Below, piece by piece: positions 1 through 7,485 of a stretch of 20,736 bases of DNA. The DNA comes from an uncultured Bacilli bacterium. Its GTDB lineage: Bacteria > Bacillota_I > Bacilli_A > RF39 > UBA660. The position numbers were made by a program, and so were the translations under genes. The stretch covers positions 1-20,736 of the forward strand of contig CAKOID010000012.1 of NCBI GenBank assembly GCA_934086355.1, read 5' to 3'. Each line of letters begins with the position of its first letter. Position 1 is the first letter of the stretch. Below the pieces are notes generated by a model that was not told where the DNA came from, did no database searches, and saw only the letters and a program-made list of their open reading frames with translations.

Positions 1-660
1 ATAAGTAAAATTGTAAAAAATTATGAAAATTGCATATTTCATACAGATGCAACACAAGCAGTAGGAAAAATAAATGTAGATTTTAAAAATGTAGATTTTG
101 TTACCTTTGCTCCTCATAAATTTTATGGCCTAAACGGATTTGGAGTACTGTTAAACATGAACAATAATAAATTAATTCCGCTAATTCATGGTGGTAAATC
201 CACTACAATATATAGAAGTGGAACTCCAGTAACAGCAAATGTAGTAGCATTAAAAAAATCTATAGAATTGGCTTTAGATAATTTAAATGAAAGATATGAC
301 TATATAAGCGGATTAAATAAATTTTTAAGAGATGAACTAAGCATATTTACTAATGTACATATAAATAGTCCTAAAAACAGTATCCCAAACACATTAAATT
401 TTAGTTTAGTAAATATGGATGCAAAAAGAGTTGTAAAAAAATTAACTGAAAATGGAATTTGCTTATCAACAACATCCGCATGTAGTTTAGGAAGTACGCC
501 TTCTAAATCTGTATATGCCATTACTAACGATTTAGAATTAGCAAAAAACAGCATAAGAATTAGTTTAAGTCATCTAACAACTTTAGAAGAACTAAATAAA
601 TTTATGAAAATATTTAAGAAAATATATGATGAGGAGTTAAGTAGTAATGAAAATAATTAA
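1..660 (+). CDS. Cysteine desulfurase (NifS/IscS-type class V aminotransferase), 5' end outside window
   Basis: PLP enzyme that takes sulfur from L-cysteine as an enzyme persulfide for Fe-S cluster, tRNA thiolation or cofactor synthesis. The frame is open from base 1, so the start lies upstream; the ATG at 157 is internal. The visible 219 residues are the C-terminal part of a protein normally near 380 aa. Seen: HTDATQAVG, then FAPHKFYG with the PLP-binding lysine at bases 118-120, IHGG, YRSGTPV, and the mobile loop STTSACSLGS with the catalytic cysteine codon at 481-483. The short loop around SACS resembles NifS-like enzymes. The stop at 658-660 lies inside the next gene (14-nt overlap), so the two are translationally coupled. 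The downstream thiol-redox genes suggest a persulfide or disulfide-handling operon (inference). Which sulfur acceptor it serves cannot be told. Confidence 0.93.
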   Translation: MSKIVKNYENCIFHTDATQAVGKINVDFKNVDFVTFAPHKFYGLNGFGVLLNMNNNKLIPLIHGGKSTTIYRSGTPVTANVVALKKSIELALDNLNERYDYISGLNKFLRDELSIFTNVHINSPKNSIPNTLNFSLVNMDAKRVVKKLTENGICLSTTSACSLGSTPSKSVYAITNDLELAKNSIRISLSHLTTLEELNKFMKIFKKIYDEELSSNENN

Positions 661-907
661 AATAAATGCAATGTGGTGTCCAGGATGCCTAATTTCAAAA
701 AGTATCTGGTCTGATATAGAAAATATGTATCCAAATCATGAGTATATTAGTTTAGATTATGATTTGGATGAAGAGAAAGTAGAAAAGTATAATGTCGGAG
801 AAATACTTCCAGTAGTTATTGTAGAAAATAACAATGAAGAGATTAAACGAATAATTGGAGAAAAAACAAAAAAAGAAATTTTAGAAGAATTGAGTGAAAT
901 ATTATGA
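647..907 (+). CDS. Small cytosolic thioredoxin/glutaredoxin-like protein (CPGC)
   Basis: An 86-residue thioredoxin-fold protein without signal peptide, so presumably cytosolic. Near the N-terminus, after a first beta strand (KIIKINA), is the redox motif WCPGC (Cys11 and Cys14). A proline after a hydrophobic segment (ILPVVIV, about residue 55) fits the cis-proline before strand 3. It is shorter than classical thioredoxin (about 105 aa), closer to the mini-thioredoxin/glutaredoxin-like group. A GGAG motif at about 632-635 precedes the ATG, inside the cysteine desulfurase gene. It ends in ATGA, sharing bases with the next start. Known: such proteins shuttle electrons to CcdA/DsbD-type membrane proteins. 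Inference: it is the cytosolic electron donor to the membrane protein encoded next, or it reduces the persulfide of the desulfurase. Confidence 0.82.
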   Translation: MKIIKINAMWCPGCLISKSIWSDIENMYPNHEYISLDYDLDEEKVEKYNVGEILPVVIVENNNEEIKRIIGEKTKKEILEELSEIL

Positions 908-2085
908 AAAAAATATGGGTATTAATAATTTCTATACTTTTTTTAATTCCATTTAATGTATTTGCATTAAGTAAAGATTATGAAGATGTTACTGCAAACA
1001 TTGTAGGGGAAAAAGTAGAAGAAAATAAGGTTAATATATATTTATTTTATAGTTATACTTGTCCACATTGCCATGATGAAATAGAATATTTTAAAGAATT
1101 GGAAAATAAATATAAAGATAAAATAAATATTTATAAGTATGAAGTAATGAAAAATAAAGATAATTTAACAATGATGAATGCATCAAAAAATTTATTTGAA
1201 GTTACAAGTACTGGAGTTCCATTTACTGTAATTGGAAAAGAATATATATTAGGTTTTAGTGAATCGACAAAAGACGAATTTACTTACATTATAGACAACT
1301 ATTTAAATGATAATATTAATGATAAAAAAGAAACTGTAGAAAAAACAATTCCAATATTAGGTAAAGTTGATGCAAAAAAAACTAGTTTAACTTTAGTTGG
1401 TATAATATTAGGATTTATAGATGGATTTAACCCTTGTGCTATGTGGATATTGTTGTTGTTAATCAATATGACTTTAGGAATGAAAGATAAAAAGAAAATG
1501 ATTACTATTGGACTAACATTTATTTTAACAAGTGGAGTAATATATTTCTTAAGTATGTTAGGTATGAGTGTTATTTTAGATTTAACAATGGTAACCGTTG
1601 TTAGAGACTTAATTGCAATTGTTGCAATTATATTAGGTATATATAACTTATACATTTACATAAAAACAAGAAAAGATACTGGATGTCATGTTGTTGATAA
1701 AAAGAAAAGAAAAGGTATAATAAAGAAAATAAATGAAATAATGTCTAAAAAGTCTACTTTACTTGCTATAATAGGTACAATTTTATTAGCAAGTAGTGTT
1801 AATCTAGTAGAATTAGCATGTTCTTTAGGTTTTCCAACAATTTATCTAGAATTATTAAGTTTAAATAACATACATGGACTAACAAAAATTATTTATTTAA
1901 TTGTGTATATATTCTTTTACTTAATAGATGATTTAGTAGTATTTTTAATAGCAGTATTTACATTAAAATCAAAAGGTATAAGTACTAGATACAATAAATT
2001 TGTAAATTTAATTGGTGGAATACTAATGATTTTAATGGGAATACTACTAATCTTTAAACCAGATTGGGTTATGCTTAATTTTTAA
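904..2085 (+). CDS. Exported thioredoxin domain fused to a CcdA/DsbD-like membrane domain
   Basis: A 393-aa membrane protein likely to carry reducing equivalents across the membrane. Seen in order: signal peptide (residues 1-21, ending NVFA); an extracytoplasmic thioredoxin-like domain (about 25-135) with CPHC at 53-56 and a cis-proline context GVPFTVI at 104-110; a linker; then about six hydrophobic helices. The membrane part has NPC (Cys178) in its first helix and ELACSLGFP (Cys306) in a later helix, the cysteine pair of CcdA/DsbD transporters. DsbD has its thioredoxin domain after the membrane domain; here it comes first. The start overlaps the preceding stop (ATGA), with no strong ribosome binding site of its own, so translation is probably coupled. 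A strong terminator follows. The natural substrate (exported disulfide proteins, cytochrome maturation or peroxide defence) is unknown. Confidence 0.85.
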   Translation: MKKIWVLIISILFLIPFNVFALSKDYEDVTANIVGEKVEENKVNIYLFYSYTCPHCHDEIEYFKELENKYKDKINIYKYEVMKNKDNLTMMNASKNLFEVTSTGVPFTVIGKEYILGFSESTKDEFTYIIDNYLNDNINDKKETVEKTIPILGKVDAKKTSLTLVGIILGFIDGFNPCAMWILLLLINMTLGMKDKKKMITIGLTFILTSGVIYFLSMLGMSVILDLTMVTVVRDLIAIVAIILGIYNLYIYIKTRKDTGCHVVDKKKRKGIIKKINEIMSKKSTLLAIIGTILLASSVNLVELACSLGFPTIYLELLSLNNIHGLTKIIYLIVYIFFYLIDDLVVFLIAVFTLKSKGISTRYNKFVNLIGGILMILMGILLIFKPDWVMLNF

Positions 2086-2089
2086 AAAT

Positions 2090-2117
2090 AGATACTTGAA
2101 AATAGTATCTTTTTTTG
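2090..2117 (+). terminator. Rho-independent terminator of the desulfurase-thioredoxin operon
   Basis: Perfect 7-bp stem AGATACT (2090-2096) / AGTATCT (2104-2110), loop TGAAAAT, followed by a run of T to 2116. It lies directly after the membrane protein gene. Confidence 0.88.
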
Positions 2118-2143
2118 ATAATATTTTATTAGGGTAGTAATAC
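2115..2143 (+). promoter_or_regulatory. Putative sigma-A promoter of the TasA-like surface protein gene
   Basis: TTGATA (2115-2120), 17-nt spacer, TAATAC (2138-2143). It would start an RNA near 2150, giving an unusually long leader (about 130 nt) before the ATG at 2283. Prediction by motif only. Confidence 0.5.
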
Positions 2144-2172
2144 CGTTGTGATATTAAATAAAAAAATTAAAT

Positions 2173-2293
2173 TTACGATTCATAAAAAATTAAAATTATA
2201 TCTCTTTCCCAACTCCCCAAATTGTTGGGGGGGGGGGATAAAGAAATATAATTTTTTGTGTAATAAGAAGGAGAGTGGGAGTATGAATCGTAA
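2173..2293 (+). promoter_or_regulatory. Structured leader: poly-G tract with two alternative pairings over the RBS and start codon
   Basis: Three elements are seen. First, a perfect 12-bp inverted repeat: TTACGATTCATA (2173-2184) against TATGAATCGTAA (2282-2293), which includes the ATG. Second, a pyrimidine stretch at 2207-2218 complementary, with one bulge and one mismatch, to 2270-2280 (GGAGAGTGGGA), which covers the Shine-Dalgarno sequence. Third, the same C-rich stretch forms a local hairpin CCCCAA (2215-2220) / TTGGGG (2225-2230) with loop ATTG, continuing into 11 consecutive G (2227-2237). The local hairpin and the RBS-masking pairing use the same C-rich bases, so they exclude each other. 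Inference: a translation switch whose balance could depend on G-tract length. The RBS is AAGGAG at 2268-2273. Confidence 0.55.
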
Positions 2294-4289
2294 GCAAAAA
2301 ATAACTATTAGTATAACGGGAATAGTTTTGATTTTATTAATATTGATAGGACTAACTTATGCATATTACTTAACAACAATAAAGGGCAATACTAATGAAA
2401 AATCAGTAACAGTAAGTTTAGCAAAGTTAGAATTAAAATATGATGATGGCAATGGCTTAATAAGTAAAGAAAATATGATGCCAGGAGATAAAATTGTAAA
2501 AACTTTTAGTGTAGAAAATACTGGAAATAAAGAAGTAGAAAACTATACAGTTTATTTAGAAAATATAATAAACGAATTTGAAGACAAAAATGATTTATAT
2601 TTAACACTAAAATGTAGTTCAACAGAAGGTGACTGTAATGGAAATAATCTAGTATATCCAAGTATTGATGGAATAATAGCCGTAAACAATATAAAAGTAG
2701 GAGAAATCCAAAATTTTGAATTAACAGTAGAATTTTTAGAGACAAATGATTTACAAAATGATAATATGTATAAGAAATTTGAAGGAAATGTAAAGATACT
2801 AGATATAAGAAGTGCAAAAGGTGAAGTAGTAAAAAATGAAGAGTCAGAAAGTATATTAGTAGATAACGCAAAGGCAATAAAGAATTTTAAAATATATGGA
2901 AATAGTTTGCAAGAGACAAGAAGTGGGAAAAATTATGTAAAAAATATTACAGCAGGTACAAATGTTACTTATGCTAATAGTATAATAACCACAGGTGAAG
3001 AAGATAAAGATACATACTTTAAACTTATTAATGATGAATTTGCAAATTTAAATGGAAAAACAGTAACTTTATCTTTTGATGCCGAAGTAAGTAGTGATAC
3101 TGCTTGGAAATTTATGGTAAATCAATCATCTCCTTTATCTTCATTTAATATAAAAAATGGACACAACACTGTAACATTTACAGTTAGTAATGCAACTAAT
3201 AATTTAACAATAGATGATGCAGTAAGAGATGCAAGTATAAAATGTATTATGAAAAATTTTCAAGTAGAATTAGGTAGTACAGCAACAGAATATGAAGAAT
3301 ATGGAGAAACACCATCACCTGAGTATCCAAGCGAAATTAATAGTGTTGGAGATTTAGTAACTGATACAAATGATGTAAATAATGGAAAATATAAAATAGA
3401 ACTTAAAACTACTGGAAAAAATTTAATGAACGTTGATGAAATGTTATCATATTCAAATGATGTTATAAAAAACGATAATGAATATACTTTTACTTCAAAT
3501 GCAAATATGTATACTAAAGGAATAAAAATGAATTTAAAAAAAGGAACAACAATAATATCAAGCGGTAAAGTAACAAATATAACAGGGAAAAATTTCAGAG
3601 TTGATGCAGTTTTAAAAAATGGAAAATATCAGATGATAACAAACTATAGCAAAACGGACCTTAATACAAAAGTAGAAATAGGAAAGATGACTACATTAGA
3701 TGATGATGTAGAATATATAAGATTTAATTGGACTACTGATGGTAAATATATTATAAAAGATTTCCAAATAGAAATAGGAGAAACAGCAAGTGAATACGAA
3801 CCTTATCATGAAGAAATAACAAATATATATTTAGATGAGCCACTAAGAAAAATAGGAGAATATAGTGATTATATAGATTTAATAAATAAAAAAGTTGTTA
3901 GAAATGTTGTACAAAAAAAGTTTACAAAAGATAGTAACTGGAAAATAGAGTCAACAAATAATTTCTATGTAGATGATGCAATAGTAGATGCATCAAAAAA
4001 TTTAATATTATGTAATTATCAAAAGTCTATTTCTGCATCATTATCTAATGAAAATATATTCATATCAAGTACTAAAAAATTGAATTTTCAAACGTATAAA
4101 ATAAATCATACTTTAGATGATTTAAAAAGTTGGTTATTGGATAAAGAGTTAATAATAAATTATATATTAAAAACACCAATAGAAGAAAATATTTCTTATG
4201 ACGATTTAAACATAATAAATAATACAAGTAATATAACAATAAATACAAATACAAAATCGAGTAAAATAGATTTGGAATATATTAAATAA
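2283..4289 (+). CDS. TasA/camelysin-like anchored surface protein with phage-tail-like C-terminal modules
   Basis: A 668-aa extracellular protein. The start is the ATG at 2283 because AAGGAG sits 9 nt before it; the frame stays open upstream to a GTG at 2148, but that start has no good ribosome binding site. Residues 8-30 form a hydrophobic signal-anchor ending TYAYY, followed by a TasA-like domain (about 30-190) with YDDGNG, a PGD turn (MMPGDK) and FSVENTGNKEVENY, as in SipW-dependent fibre proteins. From about 195 it changes to modules recalling phage tail-fibre or receptor-binding proteins: IYGNSLQE and SGKNY, then VELGSTATEYEEYG with PSPEYPSEI (about 328-350), then a second unit with TTGKNLMN and IEIGETASEYEPYHEE (about 496-512). 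No LPXTG motif is seen. It is monocistronic, flanked by terminators. Inference: a membrane-anchored adhesin or fibre component; the ligand is unknown. No other phage gene is nearby. Confidence 0.65.
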   Translation: MNRKQKITISITGIVLILLILIGLTYAYYLTTIKGNTNEKSVTVSLAKLELKYDDGNGLISKENMMPGDKIVKTFSVENTGNKEVENYTVYLENIINEFEDKNDLYLTLKCSSTEGDCNGNNLVYPSIDGIIAVNNIKVGEIQNFELTVEFLETNDLQNDNMYKKFEGNVKILDIRSAKGEVVKNEESESILVDNAKAIKNFKIYGNSLQETRSGKNYVKNITAGTNVTYANSIITTGEEDKDTYFKLINDEFANLNGKTVTLSFDAEVSSDTAWKFMVNQSSPLSSFNIKNGHNTVTFTVSNATNNLTIDDAVRDASIKCIMKNFQVELGSTATEYEEYGETPSPEYPSEINSVGDLVTDTNDVNNGKYKIELKTTGKNLMNVDEMLSYSNDVIKNDNEYTFTSNANMYTKGIKMNLKKGTTIISSGKVTNITGKNFRVDAVLKNGKYQMITNYSKTDLNTKVEIGKMTTLDDDVEYIRFNWTTDGKYIIKDFQIEIGETASEYEPYHEEITNIYLDEPLRKIGEYSDYIDLINKKVVRNVVQKKFTKDSNWKIESTNNFYVDDAIVDASKNLILCNYQKSISASLSNENIFISSTKKLNFQTYKINHTLDDLKSWLLDKELIINYILKTPIEENISYDDLNIINNTSNITINTNTKSSKIDLEYIK

Positions 4290-4338
4290 TAATAACAAAA
4301 AATCAAATACAAGAAAATATATGATATATATTTATAAT

Positions 4339-4361
4339 AACGAATTTATTCGTTGTTTTTT
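4339..4361 (+). terminator. Terminator after the surface protein gene
   Basis: Stem AACGAA (4339-4344) / TTCGTT (4349-4354), loop TTTA, then GTTTTTT. Confidence 0.8.
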
Positions 4362-4381
4362 AATGTTCTTTAATGTATAAT
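4353..4381 (+). promoter_or_regulatory. Putative sigma-A promoter of ackA-nrnA
   Basis: TTGTTT (4353-4358), 17-nt spacer, TATAAT (4376-4381). The -35 element overlaps the T run of the preceding terminator. Confidence 0.6.
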
Positions 4382-4403
4382 ACTAACTAGAAGGGTGATT
4401 TAT

Positions 4404-5600
4404 ATGAAAATATTAAGTGTAAATGCAGGTAGTAGTTCATTAAAGTTTACTTTATTTCTAATGCCTGAAGGAAAAGAATTAATAGGAGGATATTTTGAAA
4501 AAATAGGATTAGAAGATAGCTTCTATTCTATAAAAATGAACGGAGAAAAAACTAAAAAAATAAAAAGTGTAAAGAATCATGATGATGCTGTAAAAATATT
4601 AATTGAAGAATTAATAGAAAATAAAGTTATTGACTCTTTAGACGAACTTGATGGTATAGGACATAGATTAGTTCATGGTGGTGAAAAATATACTGATTCT
4701 GTAATAATAAATGATGAAGTAATTGAAACAGTAACTGATTTAATACCATTAGCACCATTACATAATCCAGCAAATTTAACTGGAGTTAAAGCATTTATGG
4801 AAGCATTACCAAATACTCCAAATGTAGGTGTTTTTGATACAGCTTTTCATCAAACAATGAAAAAAGAACAATATTTATATAGTGTACCATATAGTTGGTA
4901 TGAAAATTATAAAGTACGTAAATATGGTTTCCATGGAACAAGTCATAAATTCATAACAAAAACTATGAAAGAAAAACTTGGACGTGATAACATAAACATA
5001 ATAATTTGTCATGTAGGTTCAGGTGGATCATTATGTGCTGTTAAAGATGGAAAAAGTTATGATACAACAATGGGATTCACACCAAATGCTGGTATAATGA
5101 TGGGAACTCGTTCAGGAGATATTGATTATTCAGTTATTCCATACGTTATGAAAGAAGCAAATATGAGTTTAACAGAAGTAGATAATGCACTAAACAAACA
5201 AAGTGGTTTATTAGGAATAAGTGGTATTGGTAGTGACCATAGAGACGTTGAAGCTGCAATGGAAGAAGGAAATGAATTAGCAATATTATCTAATGAAATG
5301 TATGTAAATAGAATTGTAAATTATATTGCTGAGTACTATGTTGAACTAAATGGTAACGTAGACGCACTTGTATTTACTGCTGGATTAGGTGAAAATGCAA
5401 TTGGTTTCAGAAAAGATGTAATAACTAAACTAGAATCATTAGGTATAAAACTAAATGAAGAAGTTAATAATTCTATAGCAGGATTTAAAGATATTCATGA
5501 AGGAATTATAAGTACTGATGATTCAAAAGTTCCAGTTTATGTTGTACCAACAAATGAAGAATTAATGATTGCAACTGATACATATGAATTAATAAAATAA
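4404..5600 (+). CDS. ackA: Acetate kinase
   Basis: Converts acetyl phosphate and ADP to acetate and ATP, the energy-conserving last step of the Pta-AckA fermentation route, in the cytosol. The protein is 398 aa, normal for the family. The start is the ATG at 4404: AAGGGTGA (4391-4398) is its ribosome binding site, and the in-frame GTG at 4395 is part of that site. Seen: VNAGSSSLKF at the N-terminus, HRLVHGGEKY, LAPLHNPANLTGV, VFDTAFHQTM with the catalytic aspartate, YGFHGTSHK, HVGSGGSLCAV (phosphate-binding loop, usually HLGNGAS), TMGFTPNAGIMMGTRSGDID, and FTAGLGENA. No pta gene is adjacent. It heads a two-gene unit with nrnA, only 8 nt downstream. Presence of AckA suggests fermentative growth. 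Confidence 0.97.
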   Translation: MKILSVNAGSSSLKFTLFLMPEGKELIGGYFEKIGLEDSFYSIKMNGEKTKKIKSVKNHDDAVKILIEELIENKVIDSLDELDGIGHRLVHGGEKYTDSVIINDEVIETVTDLIPLAPLHNPANLTGVKAFMEALPNTPNVGVFDTAFHQTMKKEQYLYSVPYSWYENYKVRKYGFHGTSHKFITKTMKEKLGRDNINIIICHVGSGGSLCAVKDGKSYDTTMGFTPNAGIMMGTRSGDIDYSVIPYVMKEANMSLTEVDNALNKQSGLLGISGIGSDHRDVEAAMEEGNELAILSNEMYVNRIVNYIAEYYVELNGNVDALVFTAGLGENAIGFRKDVITKLESLGIKLNEEVNNSIAGFKDIHEGIISTDDSKVPVYVVPTNEELMIATDTYELIK

Positions 5601-5608
5601 GGTGTAAC

Positions 5609-6574
5609 ATGAATAATATCATGAAGCAAATAATAAAAAAAATAAAAGAATATAATAATATAGTAATAGCAAGACATATAGGACCAGACCCAGATGCACT
5701 TGCTAGTGAAATTGCATTAAGAGATTCTTTAAAATTAACTTATCCAAAAAAGAATATATTTGCTGTAGGAAATAGTGTATCTAAATTCAAATATTTTGGA
5801 GAATTAGATAGAATTGATGATAATAGATTAGAAAAACCATTGCTAATTGTATTAGATGTACCAAATAAATCTAGGATAGATGGAATAAATTATGATAATT
5901 ATGACTATGTAATTAGAATTGACCATCATCCTAATGTAGAGGACATAGCACATTTAGAATTAGTAAATGAACATGCAAGCAGTACATGTGAATTAATAGC
6001 AGAATTAATTTACAATACTAAATTAAAAATAAATAACAAAATTGCTTCTAATTTATTTCTAGGTATAGTAGCAGATAGTGATAGATTTTTATTAAGTTAT
6101 ACAAGTCCAAAAACCTTTAAAGTTGTAACAAAATTAATAGAAGATTTTCAATTAGATATAAGTAGTTTGTATAATAACCTTTATACAAGACCAATAAACG
6201 AAGTAAAATTTCAATCATATATTGCTCTTAATATGACAATTACAGAAAATAATTTTGGATATATAAAACTAGATAGAAAAATAATGGATGAATTCAACGT
6301 AGATTCTTCAGCAGCAAGCAATATGGTAAATAACTTTAATTTTATTAAAGAATTATATTGTTGGGCATTTTCTAGCTATGATGAAAAAAATGATATTCAT
6401 AAAATAAACATAAGAAGTAGAGGACCAATAATAAATGATGTTGCTCAAAACTATAATGGCGGAGGGCATATTTATGCGAGTGGTGCTAGAATTAAAACTG
6501 AAGAAGACGTAGATAAATTATTTAATGATTTAGATAAAAGAACAAAAGAATATAAAGAACAAATACAATCATAG
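5609..6574 (+). CDS. nrnA: DHH-family nano-oligoribonuclease / pAp phosphatase (NrnA-like)
   Basis: Bifunctional DHH/DHHA1 phosphoesterase: degrades 2-5 nt RNA fragments to mononucleotides and dephosphorylates 3'-phosphoadenosine 5'-phosphate, using Mn2+. The protein has 321 aa, near the usual 310-330. DHH domain (about 1-190): RHIGPDPDALAS (22-33, metal-binding His and Asp residues), LLIVLDVPNKSRID, IDHHPN with D105-H106-H107, ASSTCELIAEL, and GIVADSDRF. DHHA1 domain (about 200-320): GGGH at 284-287, the substrate-binding loop. RBS AAGGTG at 5599-5604 sits 4 nt before the ATG. Cotranscribed with ackA. It could also act on cyclic dinucleotide breakdown products (pApA, pGpG), as some GdpP/NrnA relatives do; sequence alone does not decide this. 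Confidence 0.9.
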   Translation: MNNIMKQIIKKIKEYNNIVIARHIGPDPDALASEIALRDSLKLTYPKKNIFAVGNSVSKFKYFGELDRIDDNRLEKPLLIVLDVPNKSRIDGINYDNYDYVIRIDHHPNVEDIAHLELVNEHASSTCELIAELIYNTKLKINNKIASNLFLGIVADSDRFLLSYTSPKTFKVVTKLIEDFQLDISSLYNNLYTRPINEVKFQSYIALNMTITENNFGYIKLDRKIMDEFNVDSSAASNMVNNFNFIKELYCWAFSSYDEKNDIHKINIRSRGPIINDVAQNYNGGGHIYASGARIKTEEDVDKLFNDLDKRTKEYKEQIQS

Positions 6575-6607
6575 AAAGAAATTATTTTATATAGTTTCTT
6601 TTATTTT
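6575..6607 (+). terminator. Weak terminator after nrnA
   Basis: Stem AAAGAAA (6575-6581) / TTTCTTT (6595-6601) with a 13-nt AT-rich loop, followed by TATTTTT. The stem is A/T rich, so efficiency is uncertain. Confidence 0.45.
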
Positions 6608-6630
6608 TATGAAAAACTATAAAAAACACT

Positions 6631-6659
6631 TAGACAATTATATACTTATATGATAAAAT
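6631..6659 (+). promoter_or_regulatory. Putative promoter of the parA operon
   Basis: TAGACA (6631-6636), 17-nt spacer, TAAAAT (6654-6659), 41 nt upstream of the parA ATG. Confidence 0.5.
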
Positions 6660-6699
6660 TAAATATGTATAAGAAGAAGTTAAAAAAGGCAGTGATAAA

Positions 6700-7485
6700 A
6701 TGACAAAAATAATATCTTTAGTTAATCAAAAAGGAGGAGTTGGAAAAACTACATCAAGCATAAACTTATCAGCATCTTTAGGTAAATTAGGCAAAAAAAC
6801 TCTTTTGATAGATTTAGACCCACAAGGAAATGCAACTACAGGTTTAGGTATAAATAAAGGAGAAATTCCTTATAGTGTTTACGATGTATTAAGTGAAAAA
6901 TGTGATATAAAAAAAGCAATAATAAAAACTAAATTTACAAATCTTTCAATATTACCAGCAACAATAAATTTAGCTGGAATTGATATAGAATTAGTTGAAA
7001 AAGCATATCAAGATACTAATTTCAAAAAAAATAATCAATTAAAAAATGCATTAAGTACAATTGAAGATAAATATGATTATATAATAATAGATTGTCCACC
7101 ATCTTTAGGATTATTAACAACTAACGCATTAGTAAGTTCAAATTCAGTAATTATTCCAGTTCAATGTGAATTCTTTGCGTTAGAAGGTATAACACAACTA
7201 TTAAATACAATCATAATGACTCAAACAAGATTAAACCCAGGACTTAAAATTGAAGGCGTGTTATTAACGCTTTTAGATTCAAGAACTGTATTAGGACTAG
7301 AAGTAGTAGAAGAAGTAAGAAAATTCTTTAAAGAAAAAGTATTCAATACTATCATTCCAAGATTAATCAGATTAGTTGAAGCACCAAGTCACGGAGAACC
7401 AATTATTGAATACGACCCTTTAAGTAGAGCAGCTGAAGCATATTTAAATTTGGCTAAGGAGGTCATATTAAGAGATGGAGAGTAA
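6700..7485 (+). CDS. parA: Chromosome-partitioning ATPase ParA (Soj)
   Basis: Deviant-Walker ATPase that binds DNA nonspecifically as an ATP dimer and is stimulated by ParB; moves or positions origin regions and, in Firmicutes, tunes DnaA. The protein has 261 aa, typical of chromosomal Soj (about 250) rather than longer plasmid ParA with an N-terminal HTH. Seen: NQKGGVGKTT (residues 9-18, signature lysine at 11 and P-loop lysine at 16), LLIDLDPQGNATTGLG (switch I/Walker A'), DYIIIDCPPSLGLLTTNAL (Walker B), VIIPVQCEFFALEG. The C-terminal end overlaps parB by 11 nt. gidA/gidB, the usual neighbours in Firmicutes, are not upstream here. First gene of a five-gene operon. Confidence 0.96.
   Translation: MTKIISLVNQKGGVGKTTSSINLSASLGKLGKKTLLIDLDPQGNATTGLGINKGEIPYSVYDVLSEKCDIKKAIIKTKFTNLSILPATINLAGIDIELVEKAYQDTNFKKNNQLKNALSTIEDKYDYIIIDCPPSLGLLTTNALVSSNSVIIPVQCEFFALEGITQLLNTIIMTQTRLNPGLKIEGVLLTLLDSRTVLGLEVVEEVRKFFKEKVFNTIIPRLIRLVEAPSHGEPIIEYDPLSRAAEAYLNLAKEVILRDGE

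Noticed and set aside
904..907. Possible genetic code 4 (UGA = Trp), as the base composition resembles Mollicutes
   Set aside because: TGA ends the mini-thioredoxin gene in a classical ATGA overlap, tryptophans are encoded by TGG, and conserved genes read full length without internal TGA.
2148..2282. Longer N-terminus of the surface protein from GTG 2148
   Set aside because: No good RBS before it, the added 45 residues are low-complexity and would precede a normal signal anchor; AAGGAG points to ATG 2283.
2173..2293. Invertible promoter segment flanked by 12-bp inverted repeats
   Set aside because: One arm includes the start codon and coding bases, and no recombinase gene is nearby; RNA pairing is the simpler reading. 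Kept only as an alternative, since long reads could show inversion.
2283..4289. Prophage remnant
   Set aside because: Only one tail-like protein, which carries a bacterial surface anchor; no capsid, lysis, integrase or attachment site is seen.
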